Shown one piece after another: positions 24,501 through 35,287 of a DNA stretch of 64,000 nt (the first letter of the stretch is position 1; each line of letters opens with the position of its first letter). The notes below the pieces were generated by a model, which saw nothing but the letters and a program-made list of their open reading frames with translations, was not told the DNA's origin and ran no database searches. The position numbers were made by a program, and so were the translations under genes. The stretch is from Bradysia coprophila (lineage: Eukaryota; Arthropoda; Insecta; Diptera; Sciaridae): the NCBI RefSeq assembly GCF_014529535.1, contig NC_050735.1, positions 6,149,739 to 6,213,738 on the forward strand. The letters run 5' to 3'.

Positions 24501-27500
24501 AAGTTCCGCGTGGAGGACTTTTCGAATACATTTCCTGTGCGAATTACTTTGGGGAAATTATCGAATGGTGGGGCCTGTATATCGTAACATGCGGAATGCC
24601 TCAGGTATTATGGGTCTTGTAAAAGTCAGTGGAATGATATTAACAATTCTCGAATTCTGTCTAGCTAACGTTCGCTGTATTTTCGAATATCTTTTTGGGT
24701 CTGAGGGCTGTACATGGTCACCAATGGTACAAGAAAACATTTGGAAGCTCTTACCCATCAAAACGACGAGCCATCATTCCATTTATATTCTAAACGTTTT
24801 GATTTGTAATATAATCGGAAGAAGAACAGGATTTGATTCAGTTTACATTTGAACATATTTGTCGGTCACTTTCACGGGCACTATTTTTACCAAAAAATTT
24901 TCACATTTTCCGGAATTCTCCCAAAAATATGTTTTTTGAAAATTGTGGAAAATGTGAGAGAATCTAGGGAAATATGGGAAAATCTAGCAAAATGTTTTAG
25001 GATTTTCAGAAAGTAAAACAAAAAACTGAATGAGGCGAGTTCAACGGCAAAACTGCGCCTTTTACTTATTTCAGTGGCTATCGATCAACTCTATCACAAA
25101 TACAATGTTTTGAGACCTTACTTACCGCAAACATACGACAGAACCGTACAAGTATGGACCAACATTATCCACATAACACCCACAACCTGTACTCCACAAA
25201 CAGCTGCGATTTCATTGCATTCAAACTGATTAGCGTTCATGAGATGATTGAGGTTCTTACGCCACGAGAAAGCCAGCACAATTTTCCTCGCCGTACTATT
25301 GGATTTACAGTTTTGACGGACTTTGCCGTTGTGATTGACATAGTCACACTTTCCTGCTATAATGTCCAAGCTGATGGTGGCTGAGGCTGAATTCTGCGCT
25401 TTAATCTTTTTCACTTGAACCAGATTGACGTGCTTGTTGGTGTTGATATTGTTGACGGTCATGCTTTCAGCGAATGGATCCATCTTTAATTCGGTCAGGC
25501 AGTTCGGTTGTTCAGAATTGTTTAGTTTCGTTAGTTGTTGGATTGCTGATTGAGTCCTTTTGTGGAAATGGAAGCAGATTCAAGGTAATTTGTTTTGGAA
25601 CTCATTTAACATCTAAAATACATGATAGTACTCTCTGGTGATCTATGGAATGAACGTCGGTTGGAAGTAATTGAATTATCATTGGAATCACCATCGAAAT
25701 TGGTAAAGTGGTCGTAGAGCCATGCGGCAATGCTTAACATTAAAATCAGTATGGTGAGAACACTGTAAAGTAATTCATTACAATCTGTACCATCCATATC
25801 TCGTCAGACTCGGTAAACTTACGCCAATACATAGAAGCTACTGTCTTCATAAATCGCGTACGTACTGTCCATTAATCGTAATTTCACCAGTTCACCACTG
25901 CTCAGAAACAAACCATTCCGAAGATTCGGTATCTGCAGTCGATACGACATAACTTGAATTAAATCGTGATATGTGCACGATTTCGGCAGGCATGCATTTG
26001 TGACAATATTATTAACAGCGAACGGTGAATTTTCGATAACAATTTTGTATGTCGCTGTGACGATTCGAACCGGAAATGGTATTATCGATTGGTTCAGTAT
26101 TTCCATCTGATTGTTCAACTGGTAGTTTCGATGGAATTCAGAGTTCAATTCGCGACAAATGTCCGGACTGCCATGGCGAATTTCATTACCGTAATATATT
26201 CCACCGGAATAGTATCCGGATGCATCGAATACTGTAAAGTATGATCAGATTAGTGTAGGCGGTAGAAATTATGGGAAACTTTGATTGAAGATAAGAGTGT
26301 TGACTGAATCAATATGACTGAATTCCGACTCCAATTTTTCTATTTTTAAATTGAAACGTAACATCTAGCATACGATGAGATAATTTAATTCTCAGCATAA
26401 GAGTGACCTAGACATAATTTCTTTAATAACAAAAAAACGAACATTTCTTTCGTATATACATATGATATGCTCAACAACGCATAAAATCACTAGTAAGCAC
26501 GTAAAAGTTTCATTTTCAATATTTATTTGTATTATGGTGCGAGATGAATTATTGTAATTGTTTTAACGCATTAAAATATTCGATTTACTTTCTCGAGATG
26601 CATAAACGTTGGCCTGCAATTGAATTATGGGTATAGATTGTGTAGCGAAGCTAATTTTCTTTTAAATTGAAAATTTTGTTGTTTCAATAATGGAATCACG
26701 AAAAGTTCGATAAAATTTCTTAAAACTTGACTTGATCGGCGATTTTTTGATTGGGAATAGTAGAGAAATGTCACCTGACACCATTTCAGGCAAAATTGGG
26801 GCGCGGAAAGCAATTTCAATTTTGTCACTTTGTATAAGGAAAATTAATTTGAGTCAAAGAAAAATATTGTTTGTACAAGGAAAATGAAAAAATTAAAATT
26901 TCTTTCCGCGCCCTAATTTCGCCTGAAATGGTGTCAGGGGACATTTCTCTACCATTCACAGTCAAACAATCGCCGATCCCCCCTGTTCACCTATACTGCA
27001 TTTTAGCCTCAAAAGGTAATGTGAGATCTTGGATGAGTCTGTATACCATAAAAAATCAATTTATATACTGATGGTGGATTTGATTAAGTTTCTATTTCAC
27101 TACTGGCTCTTTCATAACACAACACAGGGAAACCGCACTCGAAACCACATTAAAAGGAAAGAATTGCCAAAAATTGTTCCTATGAGTTACCATAGACTAG
27201 CAGCGAAACAACATTTTTTAGGATGAAAGTTTGCAAGAAATGTAGATGCACTTCAGGTAGTTTTGTGTTAGTTGACTAAAAGACATCAAAAGCAACTGAA
27301 AAATACATAAAAACCACTTAGGATTTCTATATGTGACCATAGGACTGACACTAACAAAAAAACCGTGTAAAGAATTATCATTTTTATTAAGAACATTACA
27401 ATATTAACTGTGACTTAGGGTGGAAATCCCATAGCCCAATGCCCATAGCTTCCAGAACATACAAAATGAAAAGCGACCATTAAAAAAATTAGCTAGGCTA

Positions 27501-28221
27501 GGATGACCTCTCTATACTCGTCCGGACTTCATTATGTTGATTTAGATGGTGAAACGAATTATTTGTTAACTGTCACAAATCTGCGGAAATCGAAAGTTTC
27601 TAATCAACGAGTATCTTATTCTTGAAAGTTTGTAATTCTCGAGAGTCTAATGCCTCTGATCCTTAAGAGTTTCTAATGGTCGAGAGCTTCTAATGACCTC
27701 GAAAGTTTATAATTTCTTATACTCGAGAGTTTCTAATCCATGAGAATGTTTTATCCTCGAGTGTTCTTAATACTCTATAGTTCCTCGAGTGTTCCTTATC
27801 CGCTTGAGTTCCTCGAAAGGTTCTAATCCTCTAGAGTTTCTAATACTCGAGAGTTTCTAATCTTCGAGAGTTTATAATCCTCGAGAGTTTATAATCCTCG
27901 AGAGTTTATGATCTTCGAAGTTTATAAATTTACATTTCATCTACATTCTTAGTAGATTAAATAGCAGAGCAGCATCTACTTACATTTTACAGCCCAAAAA
28001 ATATCCCTATGCAGTCCGTCCAAGTATAGAAACATGTCTTGAATGCAACTATCGCTTATATTGTACTCTTTATCATTGAATTCGTAAAACTGCACCATCG
28101 ATATTGGATTAAATGTTTCAAATATTAGATTAACATTCGAAATAATTGTTGAATGCACTAGCAGGGGTATTGTCATCGACCAAATTACCCAAATGTTCGA
28201 ACGTTTAGCTTTGAGACACAT
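21574..28221 (-). CDS. nrf-6-like membrane O-acyltransferase (acyltransferase 3 family)
   Basis: Twelve exons close in phase to 784 residues: 28221-27984, 26231-25823, 25762-25622, 25556-25126, 23447-23351, 23158-23039, 22966-22801, 22741-22566, 22510-22359, 22300-22139, 22057-21915 and 21693-21574. Residues from about 80 to 210 form the extracellular NRF domain (AVKLFDASGYYSGGIYYGN, paired cysteines such as NACLPKSC). After that comes the multi-pass acyltransferase-3 region: SFSIDTFFFLSGVQITYTF, LRLIFPYLVVLLMLQ, CMPWSWFFSLDCQFF, QPWTRIAPFLLGMCLGY and PLSKLTNCILMVHPLI, ending FFEAPLTSL. The founding members were found in C. elegans through fluoxetine resistance and yolk transport. Insects have many paralogues, so the substrate is unknown. 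The N-terminus reads as a signal peptide. The fourth intron (25125-23448) houses a complete gene on the other strand. The exon 3/4 and 10/11 junctions have alternatives. Confidence 0.9.
21741..21853. repeat. Small inverted repeat in the last nrf-6-like intron
   Basis: TTTTTAACTGTCGAGG at about 21743 is matched inversely by CCTCGACGGTTAAAAA near 21836-21851, and an inner pair (GACCCGTG / CACGGGTC) continues the stem. Confidence 0.55.
23539..23632. repeat. Hairpin repeat just upstream of the 5-alpha-reductase start
   Basis: Arms at 23539-23572 and 23601-23632 pair over about 32 bp with few mismatches. It ends about 65 bp before the ATG of the nested gene, so it lies in that gene's promoter or 5' UTR. 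Confidence 0.6.
23698..24793 (+). CDS. Steroid 5-alpha-reductase (SRD5A1/2-like), nested antisense
   Basis: Five exons (23698-23904, 23980-24104, 24168-24322, 24393-24604, 24665-24793) with introns of 60-75 nt. The last exon ends KRRAIIPFIF, the usual C-terminus of the family. Other hallmarks: IQEAPAFIVPLLL, FVMAFIFCYFNGLLQG, IGMAINIQSDGTLINLRK, YKVPRGGLFEYISCANYFGE and EWWG (NADPH and substrate site). Length about 275 residues, slightly above the usual 254-260. It is a multi-pass ER enzyme that reduces the delta-4,5 double bond of 3-oxosteroids. In insects the natural substrate is unclear (ecdysteroid or other sterol). Open frames read without splicing suggest frameshifts, but splicing at consensus sites gives an intact product. 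It lies entirely inside an intron of the opposite-strand nrf-6-like gene. Confidence 0.92.
26733..26978. repeat. Foldback element of about 245 bp in the first nrf-6-like intron
   Basis: The left arm (26733-26828) and right arm (about 26882-26978) are inverted copies, including GGTGTCA and CGCCTGAAATGG-type blocks. Divergence is about one change in eight by eye. Confidence 0.65.
27595..27925. repeat. Degenerate satellite, about 20-bp unit
   Basis: Imperfect tandem copies of a unit close to CTCGAGAGTTTCTAATC run through the first intron of the nrf-6-like gene, becoming most regular at 27830-27910. Confidence 0.75.
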
Positions 28222-28556
28222 AGTTTTGCTTGAGGCTTAACACTTTCCGTTTAAGTATAATAATTTTATTGCAAACAATGCATCTAATGAGCGCAAGAAC
28301 GTAAAAACCAAAAAAAAACAACACTTAACACTTTCGAAATCAATCTTCGTCTGACGAGAGATAAACTTAAAATTATTTCTTTTCAGAATTTACAACAATA
28401 AATGAAATTAATTTCAAATGTTTTTACCATCTTTTTTTCCTTCTTTAAATTCATGTTTGTTAAACTGAGAAGAGTGGTGATCGGTTTGATCATTAGAGCG
28501 CCATAGTAATTTACATTGATATCTCGCATTATTTATAATCAAAAGCAATACATATA

Positions 28557-28870
28557 ATCACTGACCAAATGCTGAAGCACTGTACCGTGTTATGCTACAC
28601 ATTAAAATTGTACAGAAAAAAAAGCGAAATGCGTTTTTATGTGTAATACAAACGTATTCGACGTTCCATGTCCACGTAAATGATCACAAAGCACAAATAG
28701 ACTTTACCGCGATGAAAATGCATCTTGTTGTGAACCAGAGTAGTTTTTGAGTCCCTGCTTTTATAATCATGTGAATAATGTGAATCTACCTGAAATCTGA
28801 AAATCAATGAAAAGTGAGGTCACTGGCCGGGTACCAGAACTGTTCAGGTATATATGAAGCAGGGAAGGAA
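28557..28870. repeat. Segmental duplication, copy A (upstream of nrf-6-like gene)
   Basis: It shares long blocks with 32634-33180, for example CTGACCAAATGCTGAAGCAC, GACGTTCCATGTCCA and GATGAAAATGCATCTTG, at high identity. It begins about 336 bp upstream of the nrf-6-like start codon. Copy B begins about 312 bp upstream of the coiled-coil gene. Confidence 0.8.
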
Positions 28871-29021
28871 CATGGTTCCCCGAATTTCCACCTGCGAATC
28901 CAGATTTTCCCACAAGAAAAGTCATGTTGATCTTTCTTGAAGTAATCCAAAAGAAACAAAAATTCAATCAAAAATTTGCCTTCGGTGCTTCCAACTTCTA
29001 ATGCTTTAAATCCTCACTCCT

Positions 29022-29692
29022 CACGGTGGGGCTGAACGAATTTTAAATAAACATGTCCACTTCCATATCGGTTCTTTTCATAGCTGAGTTATGGGAGACA
29101 TGTACTATTCAACGGCACATGTGGCAGGTCCAACCGCAGAGCCGTTTCTGAGAACTAGGAATATCGTCGCCTGGCCCAGCGAAAGTTGCTGGACCAGTGT
29201 TTGAAACTGGAATCGGTAGAGGGACAAATTGTAAGATCAACCATGTAAAAATTATTTCTCTCGGTCACTTGGTCGCAGAGCGATAGAAGCTGAAAGTCGC
29301 GATTTTACCTTCTTTAAGGGGTGATGTCTCCAAGGGGTGATGCTTGATCGCTATTACAGTGCTGGGTTGGGCGCTTCGTCGTGAAGACATCACCACTTGA
29401 AGAAGGTAAATGAGCGACTTTCAGCTTCTTTTGCTCGGCGACCAAATGACCGAGAGCAATAATTCTTATATGGTTGATCTTAGAATTTGTCCCTCTACCG
29501 ATTCCAGTTTCAAACACTGGTCCAGCAACTTTCGCGGGGCCAGGCGACGATATTCCTAGTTCTCAGAAACGGCTCAGCGGTTGCGCCTGCAACATGTGCC
29601 GTTGAATAGTACACGCCTCCCCTAACTCAAATATGAAAAGAAGTGAGATGGAAGTCGACATGTTTATTTAAAATTCGTTCAGCCCCACCGTG
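29022..29692. mobile_element. Foldback DNA element, 671 bp
   Basis: Arms of about 310 bp (29022-29335 and 29384-29692) are inverted copies with about 85-90% identity by eye, starting CACGGTGGGGCTGAACG. The only open frame is in the arms and has no recognisable domain, so it is non-autonomous. The target duplication is not clear. It interrupts copy A of the segmental duplication. Confidence 0.75.
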
Positions 29693-31065
29693 TCCCTTGA
29701 ATGAAAGTCAGGATCTTTCGGATGATAATAAAAACATGAAAATGTTAACTCGATAACTCAAGTAATTCTCATTGGATTTTCAAAAACTTTTTTAATCGAC
29801 AAAGAATCAAATTCTTGAGGTTCGAAAATGGGCTATAACAGATTGGCGATCTTAGTGATATTCCCAAAAAATTTTTGGTGTCGTTGCTTTAGAAAACAAC
29901 GTGAGACATTTTCAATGAATTTCCTATAATTTTGCATGCAATTCCTAGGGTTGAGTTGGGCGATGCGCTACATTGGACCGCGCGATCTTAAATATATGCC
30001 TAACAGAACATATGTCTCTCCTCTTTATAATACGACAATTCATTTTTGAATTAACTGGATGCGTGGTTTAGTAGGGTGTAGCATTTTGACAAAAAATATT
30101 TTGTTTTTTAAGGCCTGCGGGTAGATTCGATGCAGAATGGTCCCTGATCACGAAAATAGCAACAACAAAAAATTTGAAGTTCGAAGCTCCCATGAGCACA
30201 TCTGAAAACTAACCTTTTTGGTCACAAAGTCATACTGAGATTAGTTCTGCACACTGTGTAGAAAAAAATGTGTTAAGTGTATATGGTTATGGTAATTACT
30301 CGTAGGGACCGTGAATTCAATTTGGCATACTTTAAATTGTAAAAAAATCGACTCACCGATGAAAAATTCAGAAATTTTTTGGATTTAAAGGTTTCTAAAA
30401 TCTGTGTCTGGAAAGCAAAATAATCGTGTCATAGCTCATTTTAAAGGGAATTTCAAGAGCTTTCCAATGAACAAAGAAATTTCACCGCGTTGCAGGTTCG
30501 TTGACCTTCTAGTGTGTATTAGGAAATGGTACGAGAAAAACCATATTTTTTTAGTTTTTCACAGAATTCATGCAAAAAAGTCGGGAAAAAATAGCCGACT
30601 TTTGGGGCAACTTTAACTGTCGTATCTTTATGATAATCGAAGAATCATCAAAACGCAATTTTTTTTAATTTCTCCTGACATCGCTCCTTTCTTCCGCCTT
30701 AAAAGTTATGAGAGTTGATGGGGACTACCCATTAGGAAAGAAAAGACAATTTCTTTGGGAATCCGTTTCCAGGTCAGCATCTTAATAAATTTCCCTTCAA
30801 TATTTTAACAGCTCGGAAACCTTGACCTTTTCAGTATATTTCTGAAATCAACTTCTATCGCGTAAAACTCACATTCATTCACAAATTAGTCGTCATCAGT
30901 GAAGTCCAAAAATGAATCAGCGGGAACTTTTCAGGCGTACAAAACATTAAGCAAACCACCTTCAATTGCTTGCAAGGAGCATTGTCGTGATCACAAATTC
31001 TATTTTTTATGGTCATCGTTGATAAAAAAAAATCTGAAACTCGAAAAATTTCGCAGCCAAGATCA

Positions 31066-32322
31066 TCAAGCCGTTTTATTTCCAAGATTTGATGTGTCGT
31101 CATCGTCATTCTTTACACTTAATTTTTCTAAAAGAGCACCCATCAGCATCAAAGCGTTCTTCTGTTGTTCTTGTTCGGTGATTATAGTTTCTAATTTTGA
31201 TTCCAACTGTATTTTATCATCTTCCAGTGTATTTCTTTGGTTTCTCAGTTGAGAGCATTCATTCAATAGCCGGCCATTCAATTTCCGTAGATTAGATACC
31301 TCTGTTTGAGAATGTATTACTTCTTCAAAGTTTCGAACGGCTTCGGTTGTGAATTTTGCGTCAATTTCTGTCTGTACCGACAACAGTCTTTCTTCAAAAG
31401 TTTTTCCTTGTTTCTCAAACTCATTCTCTAGTTTGACGAATTTTTCTTCCAACCGAAGATAGTTCTCGTTGCACTCGTCCACCACTCGATGAAGGAAGTT
31501 GGTAGCAAGCAAAAATCTGTTCCAATGCACAGGTAAGTCAGATGCCTTTCCTAGGGCTGAGCTCAAAGCGTTGATAATTCTCTTCGTTGCAACCACATCG
31601 TTGAAATGATCCAGTTGTATTTGTCCTTTTAATATCTGCAATATTATTAATTTATTGTTATTAATTTGTAACCGATGCCGATGAAAATTTTACTAAGTTT
31701 TTGACTCACATAACAATGCCAGACAGCTTCATTACAACCTTTCACCGTATCTTCAACACTTTCTAGAATTTCTATTGCCTTCCTTTTGTCGCTAATAAAA
31801 TTGGTAAGAACACCTACGATTTCAACTAGTGCATATGGATCTAGTCTGAAAATTGAGTTGAAAAAATTCATAAACTTCCATTTCATACGGTTGAGTTACA
31901 GGGATGCGCTTTCCCTGAAACCTAAACGTTGTTCCACTTACCTTTTTTCAAATGTTGAAACGAAATTGCTGTAGAATTCGAAGGTCAGACAATCTTTATT
32001 TCGGAATGCAGGATGACTGATTAGCGCAAGTATCTTCATTGTTAACTCTTTCCATGATCTATTGAACAGTATACAAATGTTGGCTTGTTTTCTTTTCAAA
32101 TGAAATTATTTTTTAATTGAAAAATGCTTACTGCTCATTAAACAATGATTCTATTTCAATCAATTCGGCTGTACATTCTGCGTTTGTTCTCTTCTGATCG
32201 TTCAAGTAATTCAACACTTTTATTTCGCCCATAATTTTATAATTAATTTCAATGCTTTGATATTGTTTACCGTCCGCTTGTATCATTACAAGCATCACAA
32301 ACGTTAAAACTGTCAAAGACAA
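31066..32322 (-). CDS. Unknown, probably secreted coiled-coil protein
   Basis: Four exons: up to 32322-32132, then 32058-31942, 31845-31710 and 31635-31066 (stop). The phases join. The first exon encodes a hydrophobic stretch (LTVLTFVMLVMIQADG) that looks like a signal peptide, but no ATG stands at its head. Either translation starts at the inner ATG of FVMLVM or a further 5' exon exists. The middle part (WKELTMKILALISHP, LDPYALVEIVGVLTNF, CNEAVWHCY) is helical. The last exon has a long heptad region (about residues 100-180 of that exon, LRLEEKFVKLENEFEKQGK and later) and an acidic tail. No family recognised. Secreted helical coiled-coil proteins are common in dipteran salivary or accessory gland lists, but I see no specific link. 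Confidence 0.7.
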
Positions 32323-32633
32323 TTCATAGAGGTTATGTTTCTTGCATCAAGACATCACATTAAACGTCATCTATTACACGGGCGCGTAATCTTCGAATGG
32401 GGAAAATAAAACAAATCTAGAGACATCAAAAGAACACATTCTTTAACACATTAATTACAATTACGTTCACCAAGGAACAACATCCTCTTTGACATTTAGC
32501 GAAGAAATACGCTACTTCCAGGACGATTCAAATCAATTACAGCACCACATCACAACAAAGTTTCGCAGTTCGATTTTATCGACTTTTGTCGTAGATATAC
32601 AACGTAGAAAATACTCAATTCAAAAGCAACAAT

Positions 32634-33390
32634 TACTGACCAAATGCTGAAGCACTGTACCGTGTTATGCCACACATAAAAATTGTACAGAAAAAAATCT
32701 AAATGCGTTTTTATCACGGTTAACTTTACTCTGTCATGGTTTTTATGTGTACATATATACAAATGTATCCGACGTTCCATGTCCATTCAAATGATGACAA
32801 AACACAAATAGACGATGAAAATGCATCTTGTGATTTACCCAGAGCCAATTTGATTCCCTGCTTTTATATTTTATCTCATTATCTCATTTATCTCATTTGT
32901 CTCATTACCTTAGAGTAATTATAAATAGAGAAACATCTTGTACGACGAAATGTGGTCCCAACATCAGTTTGTATAAGATACACATTTCGTATACTTTTAC
33001 ACAAATACATGTATACGCTGACCCTATTTCGCTTTTGATAGTTCAATTTGCCCTCTTAATTAAGAAATTTCCTCTCTAGATATAATTGCATTTAGATTTA
33101 GATTTAGATTTAGATAGCAATCTGTGAAAAGTGAGGTGCCTCACCTGGTACCAGATTTGTCCAGATATACATGAAGTGTGATCGGACTGATTATAAAATT
33201 TCAGGTCAGGTCAGTTGAATTTCACATTCAGAAGAAAGGATGCAAATACAGAATTTGACCAACTTCCAGATCAACATCTTAACAAATGTCCATTCAAAAT
33301 TTTAACAACTCGACAACCTTGCCTTTTCTAAAATTACCTTACAAAAACCCACATTCATTCACAAATTAGTCGTCATCAGCGTACTGATAC
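32634..33390. repeat. Segmental duplication, copy B (upstream of coiled-coil gene)
   Basis: Counterpart of 28557-28870 plus 30770-30900. The shared right end includes ACATTCATTCACAAATTAGT and CGTCATCAG. Here the parts are contiguous apart from small indels, so this copy is nearer the original arrangement. Confidence 0.8.
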
Positions 33391-33932
33391 TTAAATTTCA
33401 TTCATTTTCATTTTTCTCATTCATAAATTCATAAAGTAACATAATGGTCTAAAATCTACGCTATACCTATCACGATATTCATATGTAACCATATGAATCA
33501 CTTGAAATATTTAAACTGAAAACAGAATTATACGTGTTGCGACCTAAAAGAGTAATTTTATATAATTTGTCTTAGCAATGTAAATGGTGCGGTGCTGCTC
33601 TCAAATGAGTTTAGATTGTCTAATCATGTAAAGCACAGTACGCACGTGGTTCTAAATTTTGTATTTTGACTCTACAAATTTTTTAAAACCACTGAGTCAT
33701 TATTTTGTAAGCACCGCATGTGCCGTTCAAGTTCAAGTCCAGATTTGTTTATTTGCAAGCGCGCGATAAAGTACAATTTACGTCACTGTTTACTGGACGC
33801 TAGCATGGAATAGTACGAGTTTGAATGTGTTATGCAGTTGAAATCATGACACTCACTGTCATTACAATTGTAGTAACAACAGTTGGTAATGCCTGTTATA
33901 ACAACATTCAAGTAAAACACATGGTGTAAGTC

Positions 33933-33985
33933 GTTACCATCCCAGGTACACACCTGTAACGATCACAGGTACCTGTGATGGTAAC
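33933..33985. repeat. Short perfect-stem hairpin
   Basis: GTTACCATCCCAGGTAC and its inverse within 53 bp form nested stems (GATCACAGGTACCTGTGATGG is itself palindromic). Could be a cruciform or a relic of an element end. Confidence 0.5.
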
Positions 33986-34460
33986 GTATTTACAATCACA
34001 GTTAGAATGGTGACATTATGTGTTTGTTACCGAAGTAGCTATCATACACAGCAAACATAACATAACGTAAGAACCTACGGAAAAATTACTCCCCCTCGGG
34101 AGTAAGCAAAGTTTCCCGCAGATGCGAAACGTACTATTCTACATTTCAGCCATTTCTCTCAGGACGTCTGACTCAAGAAACGCCTAAAAACTCCATAAAT
34201 GGCAAAGAAAACATGTCTTCTAATACCCAAAATTTGCGATGATGATAAGCATATTTCGCAATGATATCGACTTTTTCAAATTAAAAACACTCTTTGTTGC
34301 TTGTTGCCTTTTAAGGTCGACCACTTTATTTGCTTTGTATGTGTATAATCTACTTGAAGATAAAAGATTACGTGATATGAGCTGCAATGAAATATTTACG
34401 GTCGAGTTGGCATGTAACATTAAATATTCCAAATGCTAAATACATGTATCGAAATAGTGC

Positions 34461-34704
34461 ATTACTTACCAATGGGGCAAATAATGGAAATGATACTTCT
34501 TGTGTGAAATTTACCGGTAAACACACAAGAAGTACCATTTCCATCATTTGCCCCATTGCCAAGTAAGGTATTGTATTTGAAAACTTGAGGTAAAGTTTTG
34601 GATCCGTGAAGTAAAGTTAACTTTAACTCACGTTTTCATCTACGCCTCGATCGGTAAACTTCACACAAGAAGTACCATCTTTTGCCCCATTGGTAAGTAA
34701 TGTA
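34461..34704. repeat. Inverted repeat with an extra third arm
   Basis: 34461-34507 and 34521-34567 are inverted copies (TTACTTACCAATGGGGCAAA type ends). A further partial copy of the second arm stands at 34651-34704, spaced by GAGGTAAAG-rich sequence. Confidence 0.6.
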
Positions 34705-34949
34705 CTATTATTCAAAAACTTGAGGTAACTTTACCTCACCATTGAGTACAATGTACCTCTGTGCGCGCTTCTGTTCAGTAACGTGCAGGTCAACTATTTT
34801 AATAAAAAAAAGAATTGGAAAAGATACTTTTCATATTTCGTGCACGTCCTTTGAAGCCTTCAAATCATTTACATAGCTCGGGATAAGAGTAAAAACTTAA
34901 AAAGTAAAAATAGACTTTACAACTTTTTATCACCAGTCTTAAGTGCCCA

Positions 34950-35080
34950 TTCCACTTAAAAAAAGTACGCCGTGAGAGAGCCGTTAGAGCGCCGTGAGAG
35001 AGCAAACTGTCAAATAAACAAAGAAAAATTGAAAAAATTCAATTTTGTCTCTCACACGGAGTACTTTTTTTGGTAAGAGG
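34950..35080. repeat. MITE-like element near the P450 pseudogene
   Basis: CTTAAAAAAAGTACGCCGTG at 34954 is matched inversely by CACGGAGTACTTTTTTTGG near 35055-35077. About 130 bp, no coding capacity. Confidence 0.55.
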
Positions 35081-35287
35081 AAACTAAGCATTAGCCTTTC
35101 TGGTATGCTGTGTATGGTTCTTTACACACAACAATAAGTAAAAATGAAATTTCATTTATCTAATAATCTCCGATTTTTTTACCATAACAACTATAAATAA
35201 AATCGACTATAGTGTGGTCGCGACCGTCGTAGACCACATATATAAATTACATTCTGTTGTGAGTGGAAAATTTAACTCAATTCTTTA

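Larger units (their letters stand above)
28222..31065. other. Intergenic; duplicated upstream block plus a foldback insertion
   Basis: 28557-28870 and 30770-30900 together correspond to 32634-33390, so this is one copy of a duplicated block split by about 1.9 kb of extra DNA. That extra DNA includes the 671-bp foldback at 29022-29692. The rest (29700-30760) shows only short frames without domain signals. Confidence 0.6.
32323..35287. other. Intergenic; copy B of duplication and several small foldbacks
   Basis: It contains 32634-33390 (copy B), a hairpin at 33933-33985, a three-armed repeat at 34461-34704 and a MITE-like unit at 34950-35080. No gene recognised. The P450 pseudogene begins at the right edge. 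Confidence 0.55.

Noticed and set aside
23698-24852. Apparent frameshifts making the 5-alpha-reductase a pseudogene
   Set aside because: Short consensus introns at 23905-23979, 24105-24167, 24323-24392 and 24605-24664 restore all family motifs and the normal C-terminus.
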